Source: Planctomycetota bacterium
Lineage (GTDB): Bacteria > Planctomycetota > Planctomycetia > Planctomycetales > Planctomycetaceae
Direction: 5' to 3'
NCBI GenBank assembly: GCA_003388505.1
Contig: QQVO01000057.1
Location: 1 to 42,330 of the forward strand
Length of the DNA stretch: 42,330 bases
This document shows, piece after piece, positions 1-8,401 of this stretch; position 1 is the first letter of the stretch, and every line of letters starts with the position of its first letter. The notes beneath the pieces were generated by a model. That model was not told where the DNA came from, did not search any database, and saw only the letters and a list, made by a program, of their open reading frames with translations. A program made the position numbers and the translations under genes.

Positions 1-136
1 CCCAAGCCGACCAATCCAGCCGCGTGAGAATCTCATCGAGCAACCGCACCCGATGCTGCGGCGCGATCGCCTCGTCCAGCCGAGTCGGAAACAGCACCAA
101 CTGCTCCCGCCCGAATTCCGCCTTCGCCCAATCCAT
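1..136 (-). CDS. IS1182-like transposase, N-terminal fragment (runs off the left edge)
   Basis: Only the first 45 codons are in the window; the gene continues to the left. The protein starts MDWAKAEFGREQLVLFPTRL and goes on with a DEAIAP..H.VRLLDEIL..LDWSAW pattern. I recognise this as the N-terminus of IS1182-type DDE transposases, where a short Phe-Pro-containing stretch precedes a 'P-x-H-x-V-R' motif. The ATG at 134-136 is the natural start. Whether the element is complete cannot be seen. The right end of the insertion sequence should lie within the next hundred bases or so, but I could not identify its terminal inverted repeat. Family assignment is from memory of the motif and is fairly secure; activity is unknown. 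Confidence 0.75.
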   Translation of the reverse strand, partial: MDWAKAEFGREQLVLFPTRLDEAIAPQHRVRLLDEILTRLDWSAW

Positions 137-277
137 CGACTCCCTCCCTGAAACCTCACCCTCCACGCCGCCGAATCTTACAAAATCAAACCCACGACGC
201 TAACTTAAATCAACAAGCCGTTCCGTTTGGGAACGCACGCGCGAGCTAGTGGTTGTTCGATCTTGAATTGACGGCTC

Positions 278-357
278 GGGTGCCACTGGCGTTCCGCCAG
301 TGCATCGCGGAGTAGACGTCCTCTCTGGTTCGCACTGGCGGAACGCCAGTGGCACCC
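278..357. repeat. Inverted repeat with 26-bp perfect arms, each arm itself a palindrome
   Basis: Bases 278-303 are the exact reverse complement of 332-357, with a 28-base spacer. Each arm contains the small palindrome CACTGGCG-TTC-CGCCAGTG or its complement, so a single arm can fold alone and the pair can also form one long stem. This looks like two REP-type units in inverted orientation (a BIME-like arrangement). A REP pair is the likely class; mobility is inferred. Confidence 0.8.
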
Positions 358-390
358 GTCAACTCAGCCTCGATGAGCCGCTAGTTGGCT

Positions 391-414
391 GTGCCCAGAC
401 AGAAGTTTGGGCAC
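391..414. repeat. Variant copy of the GTTTGGGAACG palindrome family
   Basis: GTGCCCAGAC-AGAA-GTTTGGGCAC has the same layout as the copies at 5451 and 18383, but CGTTCCC/GGGAACG has become GTGCCC/GGGCAC. Both arms changed together, so the stem is kept. The AAGGTG that follows resembles the GAGGTG flank of the 18383 copy. Confidence 0.6.
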
Positions 415-436
415 AAGGTGAAAAGTCGTAATGTAG

Positions 437-457
437 GCGACTCGCTCCGCGAGTCGC
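437..457. repeat. ACTCGCTCCGCGAGT palindrome family, copy 1
   Basis: A perfect 9-bp stem, GCGACTCGC-TCC-GCGAGTCGC. Further family members lie at 9572, 17992 and 18116 with changed outer or inner base pairs. Confidence 0.75.
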
Positions 458-493
458 ACGTACGCCCGATGTAGTGACAACCGCCAACCTCCC

Positions 494-979
494 TCAACGC
501 TCCCGGCAACACCGTTCCAGCAACCGGGCGAGGTACTTCTCCGCTCTCTCACCGATTCCGGGACACGTGCTCTCCCGCGGACCGGCGACGTTGAGAATCC
601 TGATCCCGCTGTTCTCAATCCACCTGGCGACCGGCGCCACGGCCCGCGTGCGGCTGAGGTCGACGACGTACAGCGGACGCTTCAACCGCTCTGCGTAACG
701 ACGCGTCAGTTCGGTCCCCCCGGTAAGTTCGCCCACGGTGAGAATCAGCGTCCCGTCGGAATCGCGCACGTTCCACCGCGTTCTCTGCGCGTACTTGGCA
801 GACGACGATTCCTCCAGGGGATAACGCCGATCGATCGGCCCATCCTCCGCCTTCCGCCCACGCGGGCACCAGCCGCCGCAGGGGATGTTCAGCGACAGAG
901 CGACATCCAGCGCCGCACGATCAACGCCGGTCTGTCCTCCGGAGACAACTCGCAGGGCAGGCGCACTCAACTCGACCAC
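494..979 (-). CDS. SLOG-superfamily protein ('putative molybdenum carrier' / YpsA-like)
   Basis: This is a 161-residue cytosolic protein. The N-terminal stretch with SGGQTGVDRAALDVA is the hallmark nucleotide-binding loop of the circularly permuted YpsA/SLOG family, often labelled 'putative molybdenum carrier'. The central DSDGTLIL and the GGTELT segment fit the Rossmannoid core, and the length is normal for the family. SLOG domains are thought to bind nucleotides or related ligands; no reaction is established for this branch. The ATG at 977-979 is the only good start, as the family motif begins about ten residues later. It is a single gene, divergent from the ceramidase-like gene. The 'molybdenum' label rests on old homology naming, so I would not link it to moeA. 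Confidence 0.8.
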   Translation of the reverse strand: MVELSAPALRVVSGGQTGVDRAALDVALSLNIPCGGWCPRGRKAEDGPIDRRYPLEESSSAKYAQRTRWNVRDSDGTLILTVGELTGGTELTRRYAERLKRPLYVVDLSRTRAVAPVARWIENSGIRILNVAGPRESTCPGIGERAEKYLARLLERCCRER

Positions 980-1053
980 TCCTGGACTGCGTGACCGGCC
1001 GATTCCTCAGCGCTGCACTTCACGCGTGCCAACACACTTTGACACGTTCCGTC

Positions 1054-1079
1054 TAGCCGCGACCCGCAGGGGAGCGCTC
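1054..1079. repeat. 26-bp dispersed repeat (second copy at 25002)
   Basis: TAGCCGCGACCCGCAGGGGA followed by GCGCTC is repeated at 25002-25027 with one mismatch. Both copies lie just outside a coding region. It is an imperfect palindrome typical of short interspersed repeats. Confidence 0.65.
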
Positions 1080-1157
1080 CATTCTCAGACGGCCGAACAT
1101 GGCAGAGCCGGGTGACGCAGGATACCATCGCGATGGATCCCTTGCAGGAGGTTTGAG

Positions 1158-4100
1158 ATGCGTTCGTATCGTTTCGTTTTCGCTCTCGCCGTCGGTCTGA
1201 TTCTGATGCAATCAGCGGCCCCGGCTGCGGAGGCGCCGTATTCCTTCGGATTCGCGAAAGCCAACGTCACGCCGACGGTCCCCGTGCGGCTCTCGGGTTA
1301 CGGGAATCGCAGCGAGCCGTTTGAGGGAATCGACGAATCGCTGTTCGCCCGCGTGATGGTCATCAAGCCGAATGGCGGAACATCTCACGTGCTGGTGTCG
1401 GTCGACACGATCGGATTTCCCGGCGTTCTGACGAAGGAGATTCACGAACGCATCGAAGAGCAGCACGGCATCCCCCGCGAGTGCTTCGTCCTGGCCTGCA
1501 CCCATTCCCACACCGCCCCGCACGTCGGCCGGGGACTCAGCAATCTGTTTTCCACGCCCTTGAGCGATGATGAACGGGAGCAGACGGAAGCCTACACAGA
1601 TTTCCTCCGCGATCAAATCATCGCTGCCGTGGGCGACGCGCTGCACGATTTGTCGCCGGGACGACTCTTCGTCGGCGCCGGCGAGGCGCACTTCGCCGTC
1701 AACCGTCGCGTTCTGCAGGACGGCAAGTGGACCGGCTTCGGAATCAATCCCGGCGGCTCCGTCGACCACTCGCTGCCGGTGCTCAAGATCACCGATGCAA
1801 GCGGCGAGACGATCCGCGCAGTCGTCTTCAATTATGCCTGTCACTGCACAACGTTCGGCGGCGACTACAACCGCGTCAACGGCGACTGGGCCGGTTACGC
1901 AGCCAGGTATCTGGAAGAGTCGCATCCCGGGGCGTTGGCGCTGTGCACCATCGGCTGCGGCGCCGACGCCAATCCGCAGCGCGTTCCCGACCGCGCGCTG
2001 CAGATTGCGCAGGCGCAGGGTCGGGAAATCGCAGACGAAGTCGAGCGGGTGACGACCGAGGCGATGACGGAAATCACGGAACCGCTGCAGGCGAACTACG
2101 GCTTTGCCGGACTTCCGATCGACCGGCCTGCGGTCGAACAACTGCGGGAAGCATTGAACGACAATCGCCCGCAGGTGCGCCGGCATGCGGAGGAGATGCT
2201 GGACATTCACCAACGCATGGGCCGCCTGCCGGAAACGTACCCCATGCCGATCCAGGTCTGGCGGTTCGGCGACCAGTTTGTCCAGGTCTTCCTCGGCGGC
2301 GAAGTCTGCGTCGACTACGCCTTCCGCATCAGAGACGAACTGCCGGCGGAGGACGCCTCCTCGGCTCTCAGTTCTCAGCCCTCGGCTCTCGTCTGGGTCA
2401 CCGCCTACGCCAACGACGTCTTCGGATACGTCGCGCCCGAACGCATGCGCGACGAGGGAGGCTACGAAGTCGACTATTCGATGATCTACTACCTGCAGCC
2501 CGGTCGGTGGTCGAGCGGCACGGAAGACGTGATCCTCCGCCGCGTCCATGAGCTGTACGATAATTCGCTCCCGGCCGGCCCCCTCTCGCCCGAAGATGCG
2601 CTGCAGTCGTTCACGCTGCCGGACGGATTTTCGATCGATGTCGTCGCTGCCGAGCCGCTGATCGCCGATCCGGTCAACTTCTCCGTCGGACCGGACGGCC
2701 GGCTGTGGGTGGCGGAAATGGGAGACTATCCGCGCGGCGCGCACGACGACGGAGCGCCCGGCGGACGCGTCCAGGTGCTCACCGACGTCGACGGCGACGG
2801 ACGGTATGACGAAGCGGTGACCTTTCTGGACGAACTCACCTATCCGACCGGCGTCTTTCCGTGGCGCGGCGGCGCGCTCATCACGGCCGCGCCGGATATC
2901 CTCTATGCCGAGGACACGGACGGCGACGGGCGTGCCGATCACACAGAGGTGCTCTACACCGGATTCGTCGAGTCCAACCCCCAGCACCGCATCAACGGGT
3001 TCTGTTACGGCCTCGACAACTGGCTCTATCTCGGCAGCGGCGCGTCGAGCGGCGACATCACGTCTGTGCGGACGGGTGAAGTCGTCAACGTCTCCGGACG
3101 CGATTCGCGAATCCTGCCCGATGCCGGCCTGATCGAAGCGCTCAGCGGAGAAACGCAGTACGGCCGGGTGCGGGACGATTGGGGAAACTGGTTCGGCAAC
3201 AGCAACAGCCGCCCGCTGTTTCATTTCGTGATGCCGGACCGCTACCTCAGGCGGAATCCCTACGTCGCCGCGCCGCACCCGCTCGTCAACCTCACCAATC
3301 CCCCCGTTGCGCCGCCCGTCTACCCCACCAGCCGCACGGTCGACCGCTTCAACGACCTGTTCGCCGAAGACCGGTTCACGTCGGCCTGCAGTCCCACCGT
3401 GTTTCGAGATCGCACTCTGGGAGAAGACGTGCACGGGGCCGTGCTCATCTGCGAGCCGGTCCACAATCTTGTCAGCCGGCTGATGCTCGAACCGGACGGC
3501 GTGACGTTTACCGCACACCGGCATCCGGACGAACACGAATCGGAATTCCTGAGTTCGCGCGACAACTGGTTCCGCCCCACTCGCCTGGCGACCGGACCGG
3601 ACGGCGCCTTGTGGGTGGCCGACATGTACCGGATGGTGATCGAGCATCCGCAGTGGATCCCGGAGGCATGGCAGGAGCGGCTGAACCTCTACGCGGGAAA
3701 CGATCGCGGCCGCATCTACCGCGTCTACCGGACCGAGACGCCGCCCAACAGCATCCCCAATCTGGCGGCAATGGGTGAGCCAGCGCTGGTTGAACAACTC
3801 GGGCACGCGAACGGCTGGCGACGGGACAACGCGCAGATGCTGCTCGTTCAACAGCCCCTGCTGGATGACTCGACGCAGTCGCGGCTTGAACAAGTTGTGG
3901 AAGCCGGCGACTCGCCGCTGGCCAGATTGCACGCCCTCTGTGTCCTCGACGGACGCCACCTGCTGCGACAGGAGACTCTACTGATCGCGCTCGCGGACAA
4001 GCACCCGTGCGTCGTCCGTCAGGCGGTTCGCGTCAGCGAACGGTTCCTGGCGGAGGGAGTTCTCCCGCCGGCCGCGCTTCCCGATGTCTCAAACGGAGAC

Positions 4101-5405
4101 GCTCGAGTCCGATTTCAGACAGCCCTGGCCTTAGGTGAGGCGGATGGAGACCGGGCCCCCGAAATTCTGGCCCGGATTGCGGCCGAGAACGTTGACCATC
4201 CCTGGATGAGAGCGGCCGTTCTCTCCTCAGCCTCACGGAATGCAGACGTCATCCTGACCGAACTGCTCAAGATCGCAGACCCGTCGGAAGGCCGCACGCG
4301 GATCGTCGCCGATCTCGTGGCAACGGCGCTGGGCGACGACCCGCAGTCGGGCGTGGTGCAGATGATCGCGACGATCGCAGAGCCCGGCACGAACGAGCCG
4401 GAAGACTGGCAGTTGCTCTCGCTGGCCGAGTGCCTGAACGCGTTGCAGCGGCGGCGGGTGACGATCGACGAACTGGCCGATTCCGAGTCGCCCGAAGTAT
4501 CACAGGCTCTCTCGCAGATGGATGCGCTGGTCGCGGCCGCGCGACAGATCGCAATCAACGAGAACGCAGACATCCAACGCAGGGTCGCCGCAGCGGGAGT
4601 GCTGGCCCGCGGCCGCGACCAGCGGCACGAAGATCGAGAGTTGCTCGCGTCCTGGCTTTCTCCGAGGGAGCGCCTCGAACTGCAGACGGCGGCAGTCGAG
4701 TCGCTGAGCGATACCGGAGCCGACGACGTCCCCGCCCTGCTGCTGTCGGAATGGTCCGGCATGCTGCCGCAGCTGAAGGGGCAGATCCTGCACGCGCTGT
4801 TGTCCCGCGAGCCCTGGACGCAGGAACTGTTGGCCGCTCTGGAGAAAGAGTCCGTGGGTGCGGCCGAACTGGACGCCGCCGCGCGGGACCGGCTGACCGA
4901 ACACTCTCTGGAAGAGATTCGCACCGCCGCAACGAAACTGCTCGGCGCGCCGACCTCGGAGGACCGCCGCAAGGTGATCGACGATTACACCTCCGCGACG
5001 GAACTGACCGGTGACCCAACGCGCGGAGCCACCGTGTTCAAGAAACGCTGCGCAACCTGCCACCGGCATAAGGAAATCGGCAACGACATCGGCGCCAAGC
5101 TCTCGGCGCTTCAGGACAAGTCGCCGCAGTCGCTGCTGACAGCCCTGCTTGATCCGAATCGCGCCGTCGAAGGAAAATACATGGCCTACTCGGTCGTCAC
5201 GCAGGACGGTCGCGTTTTCTCGGGCATGATCGTCGAAGAAACCGCCACCAGCGTCACGCTGGCCAAACCCGACGGGACCAAAGAAGTCATCCTCCGCGTC
5301 GACATCGACGAGATCGCCGGGACCGGCAAATCGTTCATGCCGGAAGGACTCGAAAAAGACCTCTCCCCGCAAGACATCGCCGATGTCATCTCCTTCCTGC
5401 GTTGA
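1158..5405 (+). CDS. Ceramidase-like domain fused to a PVC-type membrane-bound dehydrogenase / CxxCH cytochrome protein
   Basis: This is a 1415-residue exported protein. Residues 1-25 are a Sec signal peptide. About 26-470 is a neutral/alkaline ceramidase N-terminal-type hydrolase domain: CTHSHTAPHVG carries likely zinc-binding histidines, and FNYACHCTTFG lies further on. From about 485 to 880 (LPDGFSIDVVAAEPL, DTDGDGRAD) is the planctomycete 'membrane-bound dehydrogenase' beta-propeller domain. About 880-1265 looks HEAT-like. The C-terminus is a cytochrome c domain with CATCH at 1298-1302 and a likely axial Met in SFMPEG, ending in the usual DVISFLR. The start is fixed by AGGAGG at 1146-1151, six bases before the ATG. 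A periplasmic or surface role in degrading amide or sugar polymers with electron transfer is inferred; the substrate is unknown. Two normally separate modules are fused here. Confidence 0.85.
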   Translation: MRSYRFVFALAVGLILMQSAAPAAEAPYSFGFAKANVTPTVPVRLSGYGNRSEPFEGIDESLFARVMVIKPNGGTSHVLVSVDTIGFPGVLTKEIHERIEEQHGIPRECFVLACTHSHTAPHVGRGLSNLFSTPLSDDEREQTEAYTDFLRDQIIAAVGDALHDLSPGRLFVGAGEAHFAVNRRVLQDGKWTGFGINPGGSVDHSLPVLKITDASGETIRAVVFNYACHCTTFGGDYNRVNGDWAGYAARYLEESHPGALALCTIGCGADANPQRVPDRALQIAQAQGREIADEVERVTTEAMTEITEPLQANYGFAGLPIDRPAVEQLREALNDNRPQVRRHAEEMLDIHQRMGRLPETYPMPIQVWRFGDQFVQVFLGGEVCVDYAFRIRDELPAEDASSALSSQPSALVWVTAYANDVFGYVAPERMRDEGGYEVDYSMIYYLQPGRWSSGTEDVILRRVHELYDNSLPAGPLSPEDALQSFTLPDGFSIDVVAAEPLIADPVNFSVGPDGRLWVAEMGDYPRGAHDDGAPGGRVQVLTDVDGDGRYDEAVTFLDELTYPTGVFPWRGGALITAAPDILYAEDTDGDGRADHTEVLYTGFVESNPQHRINGFCYGLDNWLYLGSGASSGDITSVRTGEVVNVSGRDSRILPDAGLIEALSGETQYGRVRDDWGNWFGNSNSRPLFHFVMPDRYLRRNPYVAAPHPLVNLTNPPVAPPVYPTSRTVDRFNDLFAEDRFTSACSPTVFRDRTLGEDVHGAVLICEPVHNLVSRLMLEPDGVTFTAHRHPDEHESEFLSSRDNWFRPTRLATGPDGALWVADMYRMVIEHPQWIPEAWQERLNLYAGNDRGRIYRVYRTETPPNSIPNLAAMGEPALVEQLGHANGWRRDNAQMLLVQQPLLDDSTQSRLEQVVEAGDSPLARLHALCVLDGRHLLRQETLLIALADKHPCVVRQAVRVSERFLAEGVLPPAALPDVSNGDARVRFQTALALGEADGDRAPEILARIAAENVDHPWMRAAVLSSASRNADVILTELLKIADPSEGRTRIVADLVATALGDDPQSGVVQMIATIAEPGTNEPEDWQLLSLAECLNALQRRRVTIDELADSESPEVSQALSQMDALVAAARQIAINENADIQRRVAAAGVLARGRDQRHEDRELLASWLSPRERLELQTAAVESLSDTGADDVPALLLSEWSGMLPQLKGQILHALLSREPWTQELLAALEKESVGAAELDAAARDRLTEHSLEEIRTAATKLLGAPTSEDRRKVIDDYTSATELTGDPTRGATVFKKRCATCHRHKEIGNDIGAKLSALQDKSPQSLLTALLDPNRAVEGKYMAYSVVTQDGRVFSGMIVEETATSVTLAKPDGTKEVILRVDIDEIAGTGKSFMPEGLEKDLSPQDIADVISFLR

Positions 5406-5450
5406 TGCGGGGCGACCACGGAATACACGCAAACGCCTCCCAATTCACCT

Positions 5451-5476
5451 CGTTCCCAAACTTCCGTTTGGGAACG
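5451..5476. repeat. GTTTGGGAACG palindrome, copy between two + strand genes
   Basis: CGTTCCCAAAC-TTCC-GTTTGGGAACG is an 11-bp perfect stem with a 4-base loop. The copy at 18383-18408 is its exact reverse complement. It sits between the cytochrome fusion gene and the PQQ-propeller gene, where it could act as an mRNA stability hairpin or weak terminator. Confidence 0.8.
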
Positions 5477-5520
5477 CCGCAACGACGAACTCACGACCAA
5501 ACTGGAGAAGTCAGTTGTCA

Positions 5521-7218
5521 ATGATCGGTAATCACACCTCCATGACGAAGCTTCGCAGCATGGTTCTGCTGACCCTTACCTGCCTGGCAACCGTCGCTGC
5601 GATCTCCGCAGACGACGACGCACCCGAAGACAATTCCCTCAAACTCAGTCTGCGGCTCCAAAGGCTCGAAGCCGACCTCACCGACCCCGAATACGCGGCC
5701 GTCGTCGAGACCATGATCCCGACCGACCTCGCCGCCGAATGGGAACGCGTCGCCACGCCCGACAACTACCACCTCTTCGCCCAACAGCACGGTGGGATGG
5801 AGCAGATCAACGCCAATCCGGAACTCAAGCAGGCCTGGCAGCGCCGCCATCAAATCGCGCAGGACTTCCTGGCCCTGATGCGCGACGCCTACGCAGCACT
5901 CGACCGGGACGCCCCGTTTGACGACGAGGAACTCCTGCTCCGCACACTCGAAAGCGCCGGCAAGAAAGGCAGCTCGCCTCGCGATGCCGACGTGCAGATC
6001 ACGTCCATCCTGCCCGCCGACGGCGCGGAAGATCAGTGGCCCGCATTCCGGGGCCCAACGGGCCAGAGCATCGTCTTCGACGAACGGATGCCCCGCCAAT
6101 GGAGCGCCACCGAAGGCATCCTCTGGCGCACGCCCCTTCCCGGACGAGGCAACAGTTCGCCCGTCATCTGGTACGACAAACTGTTCATCACGGCCGAGGA
6201 GGGCGAGTCCTCTCAGGACGGCGAGTCCGAAACCGGTCCCCAGCGGCTGCTGCTCTGTTACGACCGCACCAATGGCGAACTGCTCTGGCAACAGCAGGCG
6301 CCCCCCGCCGCCGAACTGGAAACCCTCTACTGGAAAAACTCGTTCGCCTCATCAACGGTCGTCACCGACGGTCGGCGCGTCGTCGCCTTCTTCGGGAACG
6401 GCGGCCTCCTCTGTTGCGACCTGGACGGCAAGCGCCTCTGGCATCAGGATCTGGGGACGTTTCCCACCATGCACGGGCCGGGCTCGACGCCCGTCATGTA
6501 CGAAGACCTCGTGATTCTCGTGCAGGACCAGACCAGGGGAGACTCGCTGTTCGCCGCCTACGACAAGGAGACCGGTGACGAACGTTGGCGGCACGAGCGG
6601 CCCAACCACCCCTGCTGGTCGACGCCCGTCCTGCTCCGCGTCGGCGACCGCGACGAACTGATCTTCAACGGCTCCCACGTCGTCGTCAGCTACGATCCCG
6701 AAACGGGCGAGGAACTGTGGCGCGTCAACGGATCGTCGCGGGAGTCGATCCCGATGATCGTCAGCGGCGGCGGTCTGCTCTACTCCACCAGCGGACGAAA
6801 CGGCCCGGTCATCGCCATTCGGCCGGGAGGCGAGGGGGACGTCACCGAATCGCACGTCGTCTGGCAGACCCCCCGCGGCGGACCGCATGTCCCCACCCCC
6901 GCCTATCACGATGGCCGCCTCTACATCATCAGCGACACCGGCGTCATGGACTGCCGCGACGCGGCCACAGGCGAATCCCTCTGGCAGGAACGGCTGCCCG
7001 GACGCTTCTCAATGTCCCCCCTTGTGGTGGGAGACGAGATCCTGCTCTTCAGCGAATCGGGCACGTCCTACCTGCTTAAGAGCAGTCCACAATTCGAACT
7101 GCTGGCCGAGAACGAACTCAACGAAACCGTCCTCGCCACCCCCGCCATCCTCGACGGCAAAATCTACGTGCGAACCGACGAGCACCTGATCTGCATCGGC
7201 GGCGAACACACCCCGTAG
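5521..7218 (+). CDS. Exported PQQ-like beta-propeller protein
   Basis: From the ATG at 5521 this gives 565 residues. A short basic N-terminus and a hydrophobic stretch (VLLTLTCLATVAAISA) form a signal peptide ending near ADDDAPED. An acidic/helical segment follows, then from WPAFRGPTGQS onward a PQQ-type quinoprotein propeller: repeated 'G..LW' blade ends (NGELLWQQQ, TGDERWRHE, TGEELWRVN, TGESLWQER). Planctomycetes have many such proteins, and most are thought to be BamB-like scaffolds or dehydrogenases. No catalytic calcium or PQQ residues could be assigned. The start is not certain: GGAG at 5504-5507 is 13 bases before this ATG but 7 bases before an in-frame TTG at 5515, and another ATG at 5542 directly precedes the signal peptide. 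It may be cotranscribed with the gene before it. Confidence 0.8.
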   Translation: MIGNHTSMTKLRSMVLLTLTCLATVAAISADDDAPEDNSLKLSLRLQRLEADLTDPEYAAVVETMIPTDLAAEWERVATPDNYHLFAQQHGGMEQINANPELKQAWQRRHQIAQDFLALMRDAYAALDRDAPFDDEELLLRTLESAGKKGSSPRDADVQITSILPADGAEDQWPAFRGPTGQSIVFDERMPRQWSATEGILWRTPLPGRGNSSPVIWYDKLFITAEEGESSQDGESETGPQRLLLCYDRTNGELLWQQQAPPAAELETLYWKNSFASSTVVTDGRRVVAFFGNGGLLCCDLDGKRLWHQDLGTFPTMHGPGSTPVMYEDLVILVQDQTRGDSLFAAYDKETGDERWRHERPNHPCWSTPVLLRVGDRDELIFNGSHVVVSYDPETGEELWRVNGSSRESIPMIVSGGGLLYSTSGRNGPVIAIRPGGEGDVTESHVVWQTPRGGPHVPTPAYHDGRLYIISDTGVMDCRDAATGESLWQERLPGRFSMSPLVVGDEILLFSESGTSYLLKSSPQFELLAENELNETVLATPAILDGKIYVRTDEHLICIGGEHTP

Positions 7219-7613
7219 CAGAGCACAATACACTGCCCGAAACCCTCGTGCGACGTTGACCAGAAACGCCGACTGCGAGCGACGCTGAAGGCATCGCACA
7301 GCAAAGCTTGGGGTCGCGACGACAGGAGCGCACCCCCGGTCTCCGAGGAACCTCGCCCGCGGGATTCTCGAACAGGGCACAGATTTTCGCGGATTTGGCG
7401 GTTCAGCATGGATTTTTGGGGGGGGTAATTCTCAAGAGGCGGCAGCGCCAAGACCGCATCGATTCAGGCGCGCATCGCGTCGACACGCAAGAAAGCAATC
7501 AGTGAAAATCGGTCCAATCCGTGGTCGTCCGCCTTCCATTCGAATCTCTCGGAGAGTCACTCGGACGCGGATTGAGAGATGTGTGTCACTGACAGCCTTC
7601 CAGGGCCGTGGCG
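7219..7613. other. Intergenic stretch with a dispersed repeat
   Basis: The gap between the propeller gene and a convergent small gene is about 400 bases. No coding potential is convincing. Most of it is a degenerate interspersed repeat (see 7361-7551), followed by a stretch around 7548-7600 with TCTCTCGGAGAGTCACTC and GAGATGTGTGTCA. Related text recurs near 9520-9560 (ATCGAGTGACTCTCCGAGTG, TGACACACATCTCTC), which suggests a further repeat family. Confidence 0.6.
7361..7551 (+). repeat. Dispersed ~190-bp repeat, inverted relative to 25126-25285
   Basis: The block from GGGATTCTCGAA to CCATTCGAATCTCTCG is matched on the opposite strand at 25126-25285. Shared landmarks in the same order are CACAGATTTTCGCGG, GAGGCGGCAGCGC, GCATCGATTCAG, GCGTCGACACGCAAG, AGCAATCAG and ATCCGTGGTC. 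This copy has roughly 35 extra bases after GATTTTCGCGG. It has no reading frame and is probably an old non-autonomous element. Confidence 0.7.
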
Positions 7614-8003
7614 TCAAACTCTCATCGCCGGGAGATCCTTGCAGAAGAACAGGATCTCCCACGTCAGTACAGACAGAACAACAACCGCTGCCACAACACC
7701 GGCGCAGCCGGCTCCGCCGGTGTTCGCGACAATCCTGTGCTCGCGCATCATCGCTTCGACCGCTTCCTTCGCGTCCTTGAGTCCGGAGCCCGTCGCTTCG
7801 CGATATTGCTTGATCGCCGCGATCTTGCCCCGAGTCGCCGCCGTCGCCAGGATCTCCCGCACGAACGGGTCGACCGGCCCCCCCTCGGGCGATGCCGTAT
7901 CGTCCAGTTGCCGCGCGGCGGCGACATCCAGCGGCGCGCCGCACCGTTCGCACTGCGTGGCGTCCTCGGGATTGAAATGGTCACAATGGCTGCAGCGATG
8001 CAT
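7614..8003 (-). CDS. Zinc-ribbon protein with an L7/L12 C-terminal-like domain and one TM helix
   Basis: The protein has 129 residues. It starts with MHRCSHCDHFNPEDATQCERC, giving two CxxC knuckles (residues 4-7 and 18-21) that should bind zinc. Around residues 60-86, KIAAIKQYREATGSGLKDAK plus EAVEAM matches the helix-turn of the ribosomal protein L7/L12 C-terminal domain, a module found outside ribosomes in small bacterial proteins. A hydrophobic helix (VVAAVVVLSVLTWEILFF) near the C-terminus should anchor it in the membrane. AGGAGAG lies about 9 bases before the ATG. Its function is unknown. The domain order is clear and I am confident it is a real gene; a role in ribosome or translation-factor contact would be speculation. 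Confidence 0.8.
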   Translation of the reverse strand: MHRCSHCDHFNPEDATQCERCGAPLDVAAARQLDDTASPEGGPVDPFVREILATAATRGKIAAIKQYREATGSGLKDAKEAVEAMMREHRIVANTGGAGCAGVVAAVVVLSVLTWEILFFCKDLPAMRV

Positions 8004-8401
8004 CGGGGCGACTCTCCTGCCTGCTCAGTCCGCGGACTGCCTGTCAGAACCGATTGTAACAGACAGGCGGGTTTCACACTGTCGCGGCCGTCACCGATGA
8101 TCCGCAGGGACGATCGGTCCGGCCGGGAACACCCAATCACGGCCCGGCAGCCTTTATAGCGCTTTGCAAATCAGTGTTGGCAACCTGTCTCGCGGATTCT
8201 CGTCCTCGACAGTCCAAACACCGCTCGACGCGGACACATGGTCGAGCAATTTGCTCTAAACCGCCGATTCCGCTTGCTGCGGCGTTGACGGGAGGTATCA
8301 GTAGTGAGAAAAACCAGCGCGCGATCAGCGCCAAGTTGCAACGACATTCGCAGATGTAGCGATTGCAGCGAAGCTCCCTCTTTTTCACAGGCGGCCCTCC
8401 C
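8004..8401. other. Promoter-region gap between divergent genes, no gene supported
   Basis: About 400 bases separate two divergent genes, so both promoters should lie here. The middle part (near 8150-8180, CCTTTATAGCGCTTTGCAAA) is richer in A and T than its surroundings, but I could not define a promoter with confidence. A strong ribosome-site-like GGGAGG precedes a GTG at 8304; that frame runs into the epimerase gene and does not look coding. Confidence 0.5.

Larger units (their letters stand above)
137..493. other. Intergenic stretch filled with hairpin repeats
   Basis: No gene is supported in this gap of about 360 bases. It holds a half copy of the TTCCGTTTGGGAACG element at 221-235, a pair of inverted arms at 278-303 and 332-357, a variant palindrome at 391-414 and a further palindrome at 437-457. 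It may also contain the right end of the truncated insertion sequence. Confidence 0.7.

Noticed and set aside
1212-3959. A 915-codon open frame on the minus strand opposite the ceramidase/cytochrome gene
   Set aside because: The opposite strand carries recognisable domains throughout. The antisense product is rich in Arg, Val, Asp and Gly without any motif, as expected from a high-GC shadow frame.
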